64,000 bases of DNA from DAOSCP01 sp035379625 (lineage in GTDB: Bacteria; Bacteroidota; Ignavibacteria; Ignavibacteriales; DAOSCP01). The position numbers and the translations under genes were made by a program. The stretch spans positions 124,001-188,000 of the forward strand of contig DAOSVM010000001.1 in assembly GCA_035379625.1 (NCBI GenBank). The letters run 5' to 3'. The stretch's first letter is position 1, and the number at the start of each line of letters is the position of its first letter. The notes below the pieces were generated by a model that saw only the letters and a list, made by a program, of their open reading frames with translations, did not search any database and was not told where the DNA came from. Below, piece after piece: positions 18,107-27,073 of this stretch.

Positions 18107-18868
18107 TTACTTATTGATTTTTATTTGTTCACTAATTTTACCAAATCTTCTTTCTCTGCTTTGGTAATCAATTATTGCTTTATAAAAATGCTCTTCGCCA
18201 AATTCTGGCCAATAAACATCACAAATATAAAGTTCTGCATAAGCCAGTTGCCAAAGCAAAAAATTACTAATTCGGTACTCCCCTCCCGTTCTAATCATTA
18301 AATCAGGGTCAGGTAAATCCTTTGTAAGAAGTGATTTTGACACCAATTCCTCATCAATATCATCGGGTGAGATTTTTCCATTTTTAACTTCTTTTGAAAT
18401 TTCACGCATAGCATGCAATATTTCCCAGCGCCCACTGTAACTTAAAGCCAATGTAACTACAATTCCATCATTATTTTTTGTTTTTTCAATCGCACGTATC
18501 AATTCATTTTTCACCTGAATTGGCAATAAATCAATATCACCAATGGTATTTAATTTTACACCTTTAGAAATCATTTCATCCAATTCTCTACGTAAACTAC
18601 TCACCAACAACTTCATAAGTGTAGAAACTTCATCCTGTGGCCTGTTCCAATTTTCTGTAGAAAAAGTATATAGTGTTAAATATTTAACATCTATCTCTTT
18701 TGCTGCTTCAATAATTTTCTTAACAGTTTTCACACCCTTTTGATGCCCGTAAACCCTCGGACGGTTTCTCATCTTTGCCCAGCGCCCATTTCCATCCATA
18801 ATTATTGCTACATGGGATGGTATATTCCCTTGTTTTTTTATCTGATTTATTAAAATTTCTAGCTTCAT
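18107..18868 (-). CDS. uppS: Undecaprenyl diphosphate synthase
   Basis: UppS extends farnesyl diphosphate with eight isoprene units to C55, the lipid carrier for peptidoglycan and surface polysaccharide. The 253-residue protein has the family signature HVAIIMDGNGRWAKMRNRPR (catalytic Asp about residue 24), GHQKGVKTVKKII, TLYTFSTENWNRP and DPDLMIRTGGEYRISNFLLW, and ends with a basic C terminus. The length is normal. It is the supplier of carrier lipid for the polysaccharide cluster at 44-52 kb. coaD ends 61 bp upstream; bamA follows closely. Confidence 0.97.
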   Translation of the reverse strand: MKLEILINQIKKQGNIPSHVAIIMDGNGRWAKMRNRPRVYGHQKGVKTVKKIIEAAKEIDVKYLTLYTFSTENWNRPQDEVSTLMKLLVSSLRRELDEMISKGVKLNTIGDIDLLPIQVKNELIRAIEKTKNNDGIVVTLALSYSGRWEILHAMREISKEVKNGKISPDDIDEELVSKSLLTKDLPDPDLMIRTGGEYRISNFLLWQLAYAELYICDVYWPEFGEEHFYKAIIDYQSRERRFGKISEQIKINK

Positions 18869-18929
18869 TTTATAATTTATTTTTTATCAATCTTTTAAAG
18901 TTAATGTATTCACATAAAAAAAACAAAAA

Positions 18930-19418
18930 TTATTTATAACTCTCTCTATACTTATCCTTTAGCTTCTCTTCTACACAAGGCGGTACAAAACTCGAAATAT
19001 CAGCACCAAATGAAGCCAATTGCCTAACAATAGTTGAGTTTAAATATGTATACTTCTCATTTGGCATCAAAAAAACTGTTGTTATACTCTCTTCCAATTT
19101 CCTATTCATTAAAGCCATCTGAAATTCATACTCAAAATCACTTACTGCTCTTAAACCTCTAATTATTCCACTAGCTCCTATCTCCTTTGCATGCTCAACT
19201 ACCAAACCGTTAAAACTATCAACTGTTACATTTTTTATGTGACTTAAACTTTTTTTTAACATCTCAATTCTTTCTTCAACCGAAAATAAAAATGTTTTTG
19301 CCGGATTTTTTGCAACAACAACTACTACTTCATCAAACAATTCACTAGCTCTTTGGACTATATCAATATGCCCATAAGTTACTGGATCAAACGTTCCCGG
19401 ATAAATTACTTTTGACAT
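18930..19418 (-). CDS. coaD: Phosphopantetheine adenylyltransferase
   Basis: CoaD joins ATP and 4'-phosphopantetheine to dephospho-CoA. The 162-residue protein shows VIYPGTFDPVTYGHIDIVQR, which contains the nucleotidyltransferase TxGH motif, then EERIEMLKKSL, ASGIIRGLRAVSDFEYEFQM and the ISSFVPP ending. All are standard for the family, and the length is exact. It starts one base after the upstream glycosyltransferase stop, so the two are translationally coupled. Together with panB it gives two CoA-pathway genes in one envelope operon. Confidence 0.97.
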   Translation of the reverse strand: MSKVIYPGTFDPVTYGHIDIVQRASELFDEVVVVVAKNPAKTFLFSVEERIEMLKKSLSHIKNVTVDSFNGLVVEHAKEIGASGIIRGLRAVSDFEYEFQMALMNRKLEESITTVFLMPNEKYTYLNSTIVRQLASFGADISSFVPPCVEEKLKDKYRESYK

Positions 19419-19419
19419 T

Positions 19420-20481
19420 TTAAACCTCTTTGTCTATTTCTTCAGAAATAATTTGGAAAGCGTAATCAGCGCTAATATCCTTAATACACTTAAATTCTAT
19501 ATCATTTCTACTACAAGTCAATGGCTTTGGCGAGTAATAAAAACACGGAGAGCAATTTAAATTCAAATTAATAGCCTTATACTTTGTACGCCATGGATGA
19601 ATATAATTTAAATTAGTTGGTCCAATTATAGGAAATACAAACCTTTTTCCTGCGGAAGCTAAATGCATCAAACTTGAATCGTTTGTAACAAAATATTTAC
19701 AATATTTTATTATCTCAAATGTTTCTGATAAGGTTTTACCATCGACACTTATACATTTTTCACTATTTACAGATTCCACAATTTTATTTTTTAAATGACT
19801 TTCTTCTGGACCACCAAAAACTAAAATCTGCGCATTGTATTTATTAATCAATTTCTTTGCTAAATCTGCAAATTTTTCAGTCTCCCATCGTCTCTTTTCA
19901 TGATTTTTCAATGTATTACAACCCGGATGAAAACCAATCCTTATCCCATCTGTAGGATTATCCTTTATAAATTGTCTTGCTATATCTTTACTCTTTTCAT
20001 CTGTAAAAAAACTTAAATCGTAATCATAATTAGGTTGTAAATTAAATATTTTGGCCACTAATCTGATATTTTCTTCAACATTATGCAAATTATCATCTTC
20101 TAAAACTCTAACATTATTTAGGAAACCGAAATTTTTATTACCTTGGCGCTTATGATCAATTGATGCCCTAACTGGCGAAAATGTTAGAAAATTAATAAGA
20201 TTGTATTCTCTTCTATTCGAAGGATAAACATTTATACTAACATCATACTGCCTAACAAAATTTTTTATAAATAATAATGATTTAAGCTTACCTTCGTGTA
20301 AAAAATCAAAATATATAACCTTATTAACTAACGGATTATTCGCAAATAACTCATAACTCCCCTTAAACATAACAACAACATCAACTATAGCATCACTTAC
20401 ATTATCCTTCAAAAATTGGAGCGCGGGGGTAAACATCAAAGCATCCCCAATACCAGATAATGCCCAGACTAAAATTTTCAT
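19420..20481 (-). CDS. Glycosyltransferase family 9 (heptosyltransferase-like)
   Basis: The 353-residue protein resembles ADP-heptose:LPS heptosyltransferases, which build the inner core of lipopolysaccharide. Visible features are the N-terminal Rossmann start MKILVWALSGIGDALMFTPA, the IGFHPGCNTLKNHEKRRWE nucleotide-site region, ILVFGGPEESHLKN, and the conserved NDSSLMHLASA with FPIIGPTNLNYIHPW. The start is set at ATG 20479-20481; a GTG two codons upstream is possible. The acceptor cannot be told from sequence. Its position at the head of the lipid A/BamA operon fits a core-LPS role. Confidence 0.87.
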   Translation of the reverse strand: MKILVWALSGIGDALMFTPALQFLKDNVSDAIVDVVVMFKGSYELFANNPLVNKVIYFDFLHEGKLKSLLFIKNFVRQYDVSINVYPSNRREYNLINFLTFSPVRASIDHKRQGNKNFGFLNNVRVLEDDNLHNVEENIRLVAKIFNLQPNYDYDLSFFTDEKSKDIARQFIKDNPTDGIRIGFHPGCNTLKNHEKRRWETEKFADLAKKLINKYNAQILVFGGPEESHLKNKIVESVNSEKCISVDGKTLSETFEIIKYCKYFVTNDSSLMHLASAGKRFVFPIIGPTNLNYIHPWRTKYKAINLNLNCSPCFYYSPKPLTCSRNDIEFKCIKDISADYAFQIISEEIDKEV

Positions 20482-20559
20482 ATACACTTATCCATTAAAT
20501 TAAATACAAATATAACATTTTTATAAATATTATTAAAACAATTGGATAATGGAAGGGAA

Positions 20560-21234
20560 TTAAGCAACAACATTGACAAAATTACCCTGCATAAAAATAT
20601 TGGTAACAGGAGCGTTATAGATTTTATTTATAAAAGATGAGAAATTAGAAGTTATTTGATTATTATTTTCTTTATTATCAGTAGTAAAATTTATTGCATT
20701 GTTTTGCATAACACTATCAACATTATTAGCGTTACCCTCTACTTCCTCTAATTTTTTCTTTCGTGCCTCATCTCTGGCTTTAGTTTCAATTCTTTTGGCT
20801 TGTTGTGCTACAGCATAGTCTTGTGGTGATGGATCAGAAGGCGCTAGAGCTGCTCTTTGTACCTTTTGCATTTTTTGAGCTGTTGCTTCCGGATCATCAG
20901 GTATCTCTTTCATATCAATTTTTACTTCACCAGAAACAGCATATTTTTTATTATCCGGCCCTGTGGTGTAAGAATAAGAAACGCCCCTAAATAAATCACC
21001 TGCAGCTGCTTGGTGCTGCATTTCATGCTGGACTACTTTTCTATCAATCTCTTTTAATTTTTTAATTATCTCTTCCTCTGACGTCTTTTCGTAAGTATCC
21101 TTTTTATCCCATTGCGTTTGTGTTTCTTGAATTATTGCCTTTGGAAAGCTTTTATCTGAATTTTTCTTTGTAGGATTATTATAATAAATAACTTCTTGTT
21201 GGTATGATATATTATTTAAACGGTTTACGGGCAT
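20560..21234 (-). CDS. SprA-related metalloprotease-like protein (CJM1_0395-like family)
   Basis: The 224-residue protein carries VVQHEMQHQAAAGDLFRG (about 72-89), an HExxH zinc-protease-like motif (HEMQH). After it come SYSYTTGPDNKKYAVSGEV and DDPEATAQKMQKVQRAALAP, the recognisable core of the SprA-related family (a name that refers to a fragment-like match and not to the SprA translocon itself). The N terminus is polar and disordered with no signal peptide, and the C terminus is Asn-rich. Biochemical function is unknown in the family. It stands alone, divergent from the nucleoside phosphorylase gene. Confidence 0.75.
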   Translation of the reverse strand: MPVNRLNNISYQQEVIYYNNPTKKNSDKSFPKAIIQETQTQWDKKDTYEKTSEEEIIKKLKEIDRKVVQHEMQHQAAAGDLFRGVSYSYTTGPDNKKYAVSGEVKIDMKEIPDDPEATAQKMQKVQRAALAPSDPSPQDYAVAQQAKRIETKARDEARKKKLEEVEGNANNVDSVMQNNAINFTTDNKENNNQITSNFSSFINKIYNAPVTNIFMQGNFVNVVA

Positions 21235-21334
21235 TTTAATAATTTTTTTCTTTAAAATAAAATATTTTTTCTATTTTGTCAATAGTTAATTTTATTAATT
21301 TTTTATTAAAATTTAAGCCCATTTATTTAATTTT

Positions 21335-21339
21335 AGGAG
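21335..21339 (+). promoter_or_regulatory. Ribosome binding site of the nucleoside phosphorylase gene
   Basis: AGGAG lies five bases before ATG 21345-21347. It shows that translation begins there and not at an in-frame ATG 69 bases upstream. Confidence 0.85.
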
Positions 21340-21344
21340 ACAAC

Positions 21345-22649
21345 ATGAATCCAGTAGAAATTATTCGTAAAAAGAGAGACAAAAAAGCTCTTACAAAAGA
21401 AGAAATTCAATTTCTTGTAGATGGATATACTAAAAAAGAAATCCCAGATTATCAATTTTCTGCATTCTTAATGGCAGGCTTCCTAAACGGCCTAAATACA
21501 GAAGAAACATCCGCTCTAACTCATGCAATGCTATATAGCGGTAAAGTATTAAATTTAAGCTCAATACCAGGAATAAAAGTTGATAAACATTCAACAGGAG
21601 GAGTTGGCGATAAAACTTCTTTAATATTAGCACCTATCGTTGCAGCAGCTGGCGTCCCTGTGCCAATGATTTCCGGGCGCGGCCTCGGACATACCGGTGG
21701 TACGCTCGACAAACTCGAAGCTATTCCAGGTTTCAGGACTGACTTAAATTTACAACAATACGAAGAAGTATTAAAAAAACATAATGCCGTTTTAATCGGT
21801 CAAACTGCCGAAATCGCACCAGCTGATAAATTAATTTACGCTCTAAGAGATGTTACCGCAACTGTCGAATCTATACCTTTCATAACTGCAAGTATTATGA
21901 GCAAAAAACTCGCTGAAGGTATTGACGCCCTCGTCCTGGATGTAAAAACAGGTTCCGGCGCTTTTATGCGTAAATATGAAGATTCTCTCGCGCTCGCTCA
22001 ATCATTAATGAACACTGCAAAATCTTTTGGTAAAAAAGTTATTGCAATGATTACCGATATGAATCAACCTCTTGGTAATTATATCGGAAACTGGCTCGAA
22101 GTTTACGAATCTATTCTCTGTTTACAAGGCGAAAATGTTAAAGACCTTATGGAAGTTACTCACGCTCTATCAGGTGCTATGATTATGTTAGGCGGAAAAG
22201 CTTCTTCTTTAGAAGAAGGCATCGAAATATCTAAACAAATGGTTAAATCCGGTAAAGCCTTCGACAAATTCCTCGATATCACAAAAGAACAATTCGGCGA
22301 TCCTGATTATTTAAAACACCCAGATAAATACCCAAAGCCTAAATTTTCAGAAAAAATTTACTCAAATTCTGAAGGCTATATTAATACAATGGATAACTAC
22401 GAAATCGGTATGGCCTCTCTCGAGCTTGGCGCCGGAAGAATGAAAAAAGAAGATATTATCGATCCTAAAGCTGGTATTATATTTTACCCCAAAATCGGCT
22501 CATTTATCAAAAAAGGTGATTTAATTGCAGAATTGTTCACAGACAAAGACGATAAAATCGAACCAGTTAAAAATCGAATCCTAAACTCAATTACTTTTTC
22601 AAATCAACCAGTTGAACCAGTAAAATTAATCCATCAAATTTTAGAATAA
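21345..22649 (+). CDS. Pyrimidine-nucleoside (thymidine) phosphorylase
   Basis: The enzyme splits thymidine/uridine with phosphate into free base and (deoxy)ribose-1-phosphate for salvage. The 434-residue protein matches the pyrimidine-nucleoside phosphorylase length. It has the family signature GLGHTGGTLDKLEAIPGF, the phosphate-site KVDKHSTGGVGDKTSLILAP, MISGRGLGHTGG, and VLDVKTGSGAFMRKYEDS. Its C-terminal domain includes MASLELGAGRMKKEDIIDPKAG. Compared with its neighbours it uses more C and G at third positions (ctc, ggc, cgc, gcc codons are frequent), which hints at separate ancestry. It is monocistronic, and repeat element B begins 24 bases after its stop. Confidence 0.95.
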   Translation: MNPVEIIRKKRDKKALTKEEIQFLVDGYTKKEIPDYQFSAFLMAGFLNGLNTEETSALTHAMLYSGKVLNLSSIPGIKVDKHSTGGVGDKTSLILAPIVAAAGVPVPMISGRGLGHTGGTLDKLEAIPGFRTDLNLQQYEEVLKKHNAVLIGQTAEIAPADKLIYALRDVTATVESIPFITASIMSKKLAEGIDALVLDVKTGSGAFMRKYEDSLALAQSLMNTAKSFGKKVIAMITDMNQPLGNYIGNWLEVYESILCLQGENVKDLMEVTHALSGAMIMLGGKASSLEEGIEISKQMVKSGKAFDKFLDITKEQFGDPDYLKHPDKYPKPKFSEKIYSNSEGYINTMDNYEIGMASLELGAGRMKKEDIIDPKAGIIFYPKIGSFIKKGDLIAELFTDKDDKIEPVKNRILNSITFSNQPVEPVKLIHQILE

Positions 22650-22673
22650 TTTACTTTTCTTTTTTTATATTTG

Positions 22674-23442
22674 GCTCAGACAGTATAAGCTTAAGCCCCT
22701 TGCAGCTTGTGCAAGCTGCAAGGGGCAGCGGGCCGGAACGGCCCGCTAAAATGATAAACCTTAACATAAGCATCCTTTCAGATACTTAGAAAGCTAAACC
22801 TAACGTATTATCAACTAAATAATAATAAAAATACAATCTTAAAATTACTAATATTCCATAATTATTACTGCAAAATAACGAATTTATATTTTCCATATTC
22901 CTAAACGTGCTTAACACTCACCAGGACTAACAAGTTGCTTCCGAAATGATTAAAATTATATCTTTTTATTGTTATTTACAAATAAATGGTTATTTCTTTT
23001 TATGCTCTTTTTATAATTTTTATTGAAATTAGAATTATATCGTAAATACAATATAATATCTTAACCAATAAAATATCGCATATACAATAATATTATAATA
23101 TCAATCATATTTTTAAAACTGAATTATATCGTATATCCAATTATATTGCGATACCTATATATTTTTAATTTTGCCGATATATCGTAATTACTATTATTTC
23201 ACATTCACTATAATAATGCATAAACGATATTAATTTTACTTACTTTTTATTTGAGCTAATAATAAATCATAGAAAAATATTAAAAAAACAATTAAAATAA
23301 CATTTAGTTATTTAGCTAAGTGTAATAATATAAAATATGGTGGTAAAAATCTAATGAAATGATTTTTGGGAAAATAATTTTGGGCTTTAGCCCCGCCCGT
23401 GCGCCGCTCGGCGCACGGGCTTTATGCTTACACCGTCTGAGC
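22674..23442 (+). repeat. Intergenic structured repeat element, copy B
   Basis: Copy B is 769 bp, the longest, and is bounded by perfect GCTCAGAC / GTCTGAGC ends. The left end carries a 14-bp perfect stem, GCCCCTTGCAGCTT with its complement around GTGC (22695-22726). It is immediately followed by AGCGGGCCG-GAA-CGGCCCGCT (22727-22747). The right end has GGGCTTTAGCCC (23382-23393) and a long stem GCCCGTGCGCCG with its complement (23395-23420), then the terminal repeat (23417-23442). The core is AT-rich and has no open frame of note. It fills the gap between two convergent genes. About 200 bases more core than copies A and C. Confidence 0.88.
23033..23200 (+). repeat. AT-rich palindromic repeat array inside element B
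   Basis: Repeat units at about 23033, 23071, 23122 and 23175 share ATTATATCGTA followed by TAC/CAATTATAT half-sites; 23122 to 23175 is spaced 53 bases, as in copies A and C. The first two units are more diverged and closer together. Confidence 0.7.
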
Positions 23443-23450
23443 TAATAAAT

Positions 23451-23478
23451 AAAAAAGCTCCCCTTTTAAGAGAGCCTT
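23451..23478 (-). terminator. Terminator of the minus-strand operon ending at 23477
   Basis: On the minus strand GGCTCTC pairs with GGGGAGC around TTAAAA and is followed by six T. It directly overlaps the stop codon of the membrane protein gene and abuts element B. Confidence 0.8.
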
Positions 23479-24310
23479 ATTTATTCTTTACTTGTTTTGT
23501 CATTTTATCATATTTACTATAATCCAATTCGGAACCTAAGGTACTATGCGGAATTAAGTACATAATAACCATTACAACTAATCCTATCAATGCATATTTT
23601 TTTGCTTTATTTTTTATTTTTTTACCCAAATAATAGACAATTCCCCATACCAAAAAAGTTAATAAAGTTTTATTATCAGTTAAATCAATTCCATAGGGAA
23701 ATCCCGTCCAATATTCACCAAAAGCATATTTTTGCATTAGCGGTCCTAGAATAAATCCGCCAATAAATAATGTCACCAATGTTAAGAATACATAAAATTG
23801 AGAACGATTATCCTCTTTTACAAAATAGCTCAATCCTGCCCTAACACTAAACAATAAAGAAATAAACATAAATAGTATATGCGGCAATAGCACAATATTT
23901 GGAACAACCCCTTTGAACCTAATAACAACACTTTCATTCATAAATTTTAAAGTTTTATCATTATAATATAGTTTAATAAAATATTCTAATTTACCAGCAG
24001 CTGGTTGCTTTGGTAAATAAGCCACCAAACCATTTTGCTTATGTTGCATCTGAACAACTGTAAAAGTATCATTTGTTTTATAACGTTTCCAATATAAAAA
24101 TCCCTTTATATTTGAATCTTTTATTGGCAACAATATTTCGCAATCACTTAAATTCTCGGCACTTCTTAATAATTTGATTTTAAATTTTTGCCCATTAACT
24201 TCAATATTATAAGCTTTCGGATAAGTTGGACCAGTTATACGTTGATAAATGGCTATACCTACAGTAAATACTACTGAAACAATCCATAATAAAATTATTT
24301 TTTTCTTCAT
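23477..24310 (-). CDS. Membrane protein of unknown function
   Basis: The 277-residue protein begins with a membrane anchor (about 5-22), followed by a periplasmic beta-rich domain (about 30-135, with GKLEYFIKLYYNDKTLKF). Four hydrophobic helices follow: VVPNIVLLPHILFMFISLLF, YVFLTLVTLFIGGFILGPL, LLTFLVWGIVYYLG and YALIGLVVMVIMYLIPH. The C terminus is short and basic. I do not recognise a named family. Its start overlaps the stop of the adenosyltransferase gene by four bases, so the two are coupled, but this gives no functional clue. Confidence 0.8.
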   Translation of the reverse strand: MKKKIILLWIVSVVFTVGIAIYQRITGPTYPKAYNIEVNGQKFKIKLLRSAENLSDCEILLPIKDSNIKGFLYWKRYKTNDTFTVVQMQHKQNGLVAYLPKQPAAGKLEYFIKLYYNDKTLKFMNESVVIRFKGVVPNIVLLPHILFMFISLLFSVRAGLSYFVKEDNRSQFYVFLTLVTLFIGGFILGPLMQKYAFGEYWTGFPYGIDLTDNKTLLTFLVWGIVYYLGKKIKNKAKKYALIGLVVMVIMYLIPHSTLGSELDYSKYDKMTKQVKNK

Positions 24311-24879
24311 ATATAATCTTCCAAGTTAAATGATGTTTCTCTTTCCCAAGGAATTTCTTCAGTAAAATCAATTTTATTTGCAAATCTAGCCAGTACAAAC
24401 AATAAATCTGAAAGCCTATTTAAATAAACAAGTACATTTTCATTAATTTCTTCTATTTGCATTAACTCAACAACTTCTCGCTCAGCCCTCCTACAAACTG
24501 TTCTAGCTAATTGCAATAATGAAGAAGATAAAGAACCACCAGGTAATATAAAGTTATGTAATGGTTGATTTTTGGAATCATAATAATCAATAACTTTTTC
24601 CAAAAACTCAATAAATATTTCTGAAATTCTTTTTACTCCATATTTGTTTTCATTCAAAGGTGTTGATAAATCAGCCCCCATCTCAAATAAATCATTTTGA
24701 ATTTTTTTTAATAATTTAGATAATTTTTCGTTCTCAAGTGTACTAATTATCACACCTAATAACGAATTTAATTCGTCAACAGTACCATAAGCTTTTATTC
24801 TTAAATCATTCTTTTTAACTCGTCTCCCACTTGCAAGCGAAGTTTTCCCTTTATCACCACCTTTTGTATATATTTTCAT
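24307..24879 (-). CDS. Cob(I)alamin adenosyltransferase, PduO type
   Basis: The enzyme transfers the adenosyl group of ATP to cob(I)alamin to make adenosylcobalamin, the cofactor of B12 mutases and type II ribonucleotide reductase. The 190-residue protein shows the family start KIYTKGGDKGKTSLASG, KAYGTVDELNSLLGVI, the C-terminal RTVCRRAEREVVEL and LNRLSDLLFVLARF. The arginine and glutamate of RAEREV are the catalytic pair known in this family. No cobalamin riboswitch is visible in the upstream sequence. It lies between two genes of unknown role; the neighbour at 24891 ends 11 bases before it. Confidence 0.95.
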   Translation of the reverse strand: MKIYTKGGDKGKTSLASGRRVKKNDLRIKAYGTVDELNSLLGVIISTLENEKLSKLLKKIQNDLFEMGADLSTPLNENKYGVKRISEIFIEFLEKVIDYYDSKNQPLHNFILPGGSLSSSLLQLARTVCRRAEREVVELMQIEEINENVLVYLNRLSDLLFVLARFANKIDFTEEIPWERETSFNLEDYI

Positions 24880-24890
24880 AAATTGCCTTT

Positions 24891-25703
24891 CTAATATTCA
24901 CGTGTTTGTTTTGGATTTTTTACATTATAATAAACTTTCCCATCCCAAATAAATCCAACAGAGTCACCCATTTTGATCATATTGTTATTATTCAAAAAAT
25001 AAAATTCATAATAATCAGGATATTCATCGTCATTTATATTTGCTAATCTTCTCAAATTATCAATACCAGAATAAGTTTCTAACAAATGTGGTTTATTGAA
25101 TAATGAATTAATTAAAAAATAATTAAACCTTCTTGTTCCTTGACTAATTGCATCGAAAAATTGTACTACAATATAATCCTTATTCTTTACTGGCCAATTT
25201 TCCAAATATACAATATCAAAACCATTATGAATAGGAATAAGTTCCTTCCATAAAATCTTATATTCATTACCATAATTTGCAACTAATAGTAGATAAAAAA
25301 AAGCTGTGCCTTTTTTAGTGCTATCCAAATTACCAAAACTACTATAATACCCTACTAAATCATCTAAATTAATTTTTATCTTTAATTCTTTTGGTTGAGC
25401 AACAACCGCGAATATATAATTAGTATCATTTGAATACTTATAATTAATTACAGCATATTTTATATTTTTTGTATTTCTCTGATAACATTTAAGCAGTACT
25501 GTGTTAGGTTCAAAGTTTCTTTCTATCCATTTCTTAAAACTTAATGTATCAAAATAATAATCCCCATCTTTTAACAGCACTCTTTGCGAAAAACTATCAT
25601 TTATTAAAACTTGTTTCTTATCATCACTAAATTTGTAGTAAGCTATTATTGCAATTATAATTAGAGCAATTATTAGAAATAATTTTTTCTGGCGATCAGA
25701 CAT
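24891..25703 (-). CDS. Hypothetical membrane-anchored protein
   Basis: The 270-residue protein has one N-terminal membrane segment (LFLIIALIIIAIIAYYKF, about 7-24) with a short basic cytoplasmic end, followed by a soluble, probably periplasmic domain. It is rich in Asn, Tyr and Lys and ends FIWDGKVYYNVKNPKQTREY. The pattern of alternating strands suggests a beta-sandwich or propeller-like fold, but no known family is recognised. Its start overlaps the stop of the upstream M20 peptidase by one base. The operon runs 28102 to 23477. Confidence 0.75.
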   Translation of the reverse strand: MSDRQKKLFLIIALIIIAIIAYYKFSDDKKQVLINDSFSQRVLLKDGDYYFDTLSFKKWIERNFEPNTVLLKCYQRNTKNIKYAVINYKYSNDTNYIFAVVAQPKELKIKINLDDLVGYYSSFGNLDSTKKGTAFFYLLLVANYGNEYKILWKELIPIHNGFDIVYLENWPVKNKDYIVVQFFDAISQGTRRFNYFLINSLFNKPHLLETYSGIDNLRRLANINDDEYPDYYEFYFLNNNNMIKMGDSVGFIWDGKVYYNVKNPKQTREY

Positions 25704-27070
25704 TACTTTTTCCCCAAATCATAGATATATTTAATAATAGTTAGTATACCTTTATTAAAACTATCTAAACTAAAATGCTCATTAGGAGAATGCAAATTCT
25801 CAGAGTCTAGCCCAAAGCCTAACAATAAACATGGCGCTTTAAGTCTTTTTGATAAAGTTGTAACAACTGGAATAGATCCTCCCTCTTTTATAAATTTCGG
25901 TTCTTTTCCAAATGCAAATTTTAATGCACTTTTTGCTAACTTAATATAATTATTATTTAGTGGTACAATCGATGGAAATCCACCATGCAAGTCTTTTACT
26001 TCTATTTTTACTGTTTTAGGAGCAATTGATTTAACATATTTGGTAAATAATTTAGCAATTTTATTCGGATTTTGGTTTGGCACCAATCTCATACTAATTT
26101 TTGCACCTGCCTTAGAAGGTATAATAGTTTTAGCCCCTTCGCCTTGAAATCCGCCCCATATTCCATTACAATCCAAAGTTGGCCTTGATGTCATTGCTTC
26201 ATAAACTGAATAATTTTCTGTAGGATTTAATTTTGGTGCCCCAGTTTCATCCATAATATCCTTAGCAGAAACTTTAATCTTTTTCAATTCCTTTTTTTCT
26301 TCTTCGCTAATTTCTAATACATCATCATAAAAACCTGGTATTAAAACTCTACCATTTTCATCTTTCAATTTTGCAATAATATGAGCTAATACATTTATAG
26401 GATTATCCACAACACCACCATAAGTACCCGAATGTAAATCTCTTTTTGGACCTTCTACATCAATTTGCATATAACATAAACCTCTTAAACCATATGTTAT
26501 TGCAGGTTCACCAGGCGCATACATTGAAGTATCTGATATTACAATAACATCACATTTTAGCTTTTCAGAATTCAATTCCAAAAATTTTTCTAACGATTCA
26601 CTTCCAACCTCTTCTTCGCCTTCAAGAATTATTTTTATATTGACAGGAAGCGAACCTTTTACTTTCATAAAAGTTTCAATTGCTTTTAAGTGTGTAAAAA
26701 GCTGCCCTTTATCATCTGTTGCTCCTCTTGCCCAAATTTTCCCATCCTTAATTACAGGCTCAAATGGTGGGCTATCCCACAATTCTAATGGATGTGGCGG
26801 TTGTACATCGTAATGACCATAAAACAGAACTGTAGGTTTACCAGGCGCCCCAATCCATTCTCCATAAACCAATGGATGTTTTTCTGTTGTAATCACTTCA
26901 GCTTTTTTTATACCTATCTCAATCAAGTGATTTTTTAAATATTCCGCCGTAGCTTTCATATCATTGCTATGTTCTGGCGATGCACTTACACTAGGCATCC
27001 TTAAAAAAGCTTTTAATTCTTCAATAAATTTTTCGTTGTTGTTGCTTACAAATGATAATAGCTTTTCCAT
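25703..27070 (-). CDS. M20 family dipeptidase/amidohydrolase
   Basis: The 455-residue protein is a zinc-dependent M20 peptidase, probably a cytoplasmic dipeptidase. Metal-site motifs are PTVLFYGHYDVQPPHPLELW (first His/Asp), IWARGATDDKGQLFTHLKA (bridging Asp), KIILEGEEEVGSESLEKFLE (catalytic and ligand Glu) and VISDTSMY. A lid domain with GLRGLCYMQIDVEGPKRDLH and a final LHSPNEHFSLDSF (His ligand) complete it. No signal peptide. The length is that of carnosinase/dipeptidase-like M20 proteins. The substrate cannot be read from sequence. Confidence 0.93.
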   Translation of the reverse strand: MEKLLSFVSNNNEKFIEELKAFLRMPSVSASPEHSNDMKATAEYLKNHLIEIGIKKAEVITTEKHPLVYGEWIGAPGKPTVLFYGHYDVQPPHPLELWDSPPFEPVIKDGKIWARGATDDKGQLFTHLKAIETFMKVKGSLPVNIKIILEGEEEVGSESLEKFLELNSEKLKCDVIVISDTSMYAPGEPAITYGLRGLCYMQIDVEGPKRDLHSGTYGGVVDNPINVLAHIIAKLKDENGRVLIPGFYDDVLEISEEEKKELKKIKVSAKDIMDETGAPKLNPTENYSVYEAMTSRPTLDCNGIWGGFQGEGAKTIIPSKAGAKISMRLVPNQNPNKIAKLFTKYVKSIAPKTVKIEVKDLHGGFPSIVPLNNNYIKLAKSALKFAFGKEPKFIKEGGSIPVVTTLSKRLKAPCLLLGFGLDSENLHSPNEHFSLDSFNKGILTIIKYIYDLGKK

Positions 27071-27073
27071 AAC

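Noticed and set aside
20560..21234. SprA translocon of the type IX system
   Set aside because: The family name is similar, but this is a 224-residue soluble protein, while the SprA translocon is a barrel of over 2000 residues.
22674..22747. Simple transcription terminator of the nucleoside phosphorylase
   Set aside because: The stems are strong, but no T run follows, and the same module occurs at 6541 and 62498 in other contexts and orientations. A terminator side effect is possible, but the module belongs to the repeat element.
24880..24890. Cobalamin riboswitch ahead of the adenosyltransferase
   Set aside because: Only 11 bases separate it from the upstream gene and no B12-box-like sequence is visible; the gene is internal to an operon.
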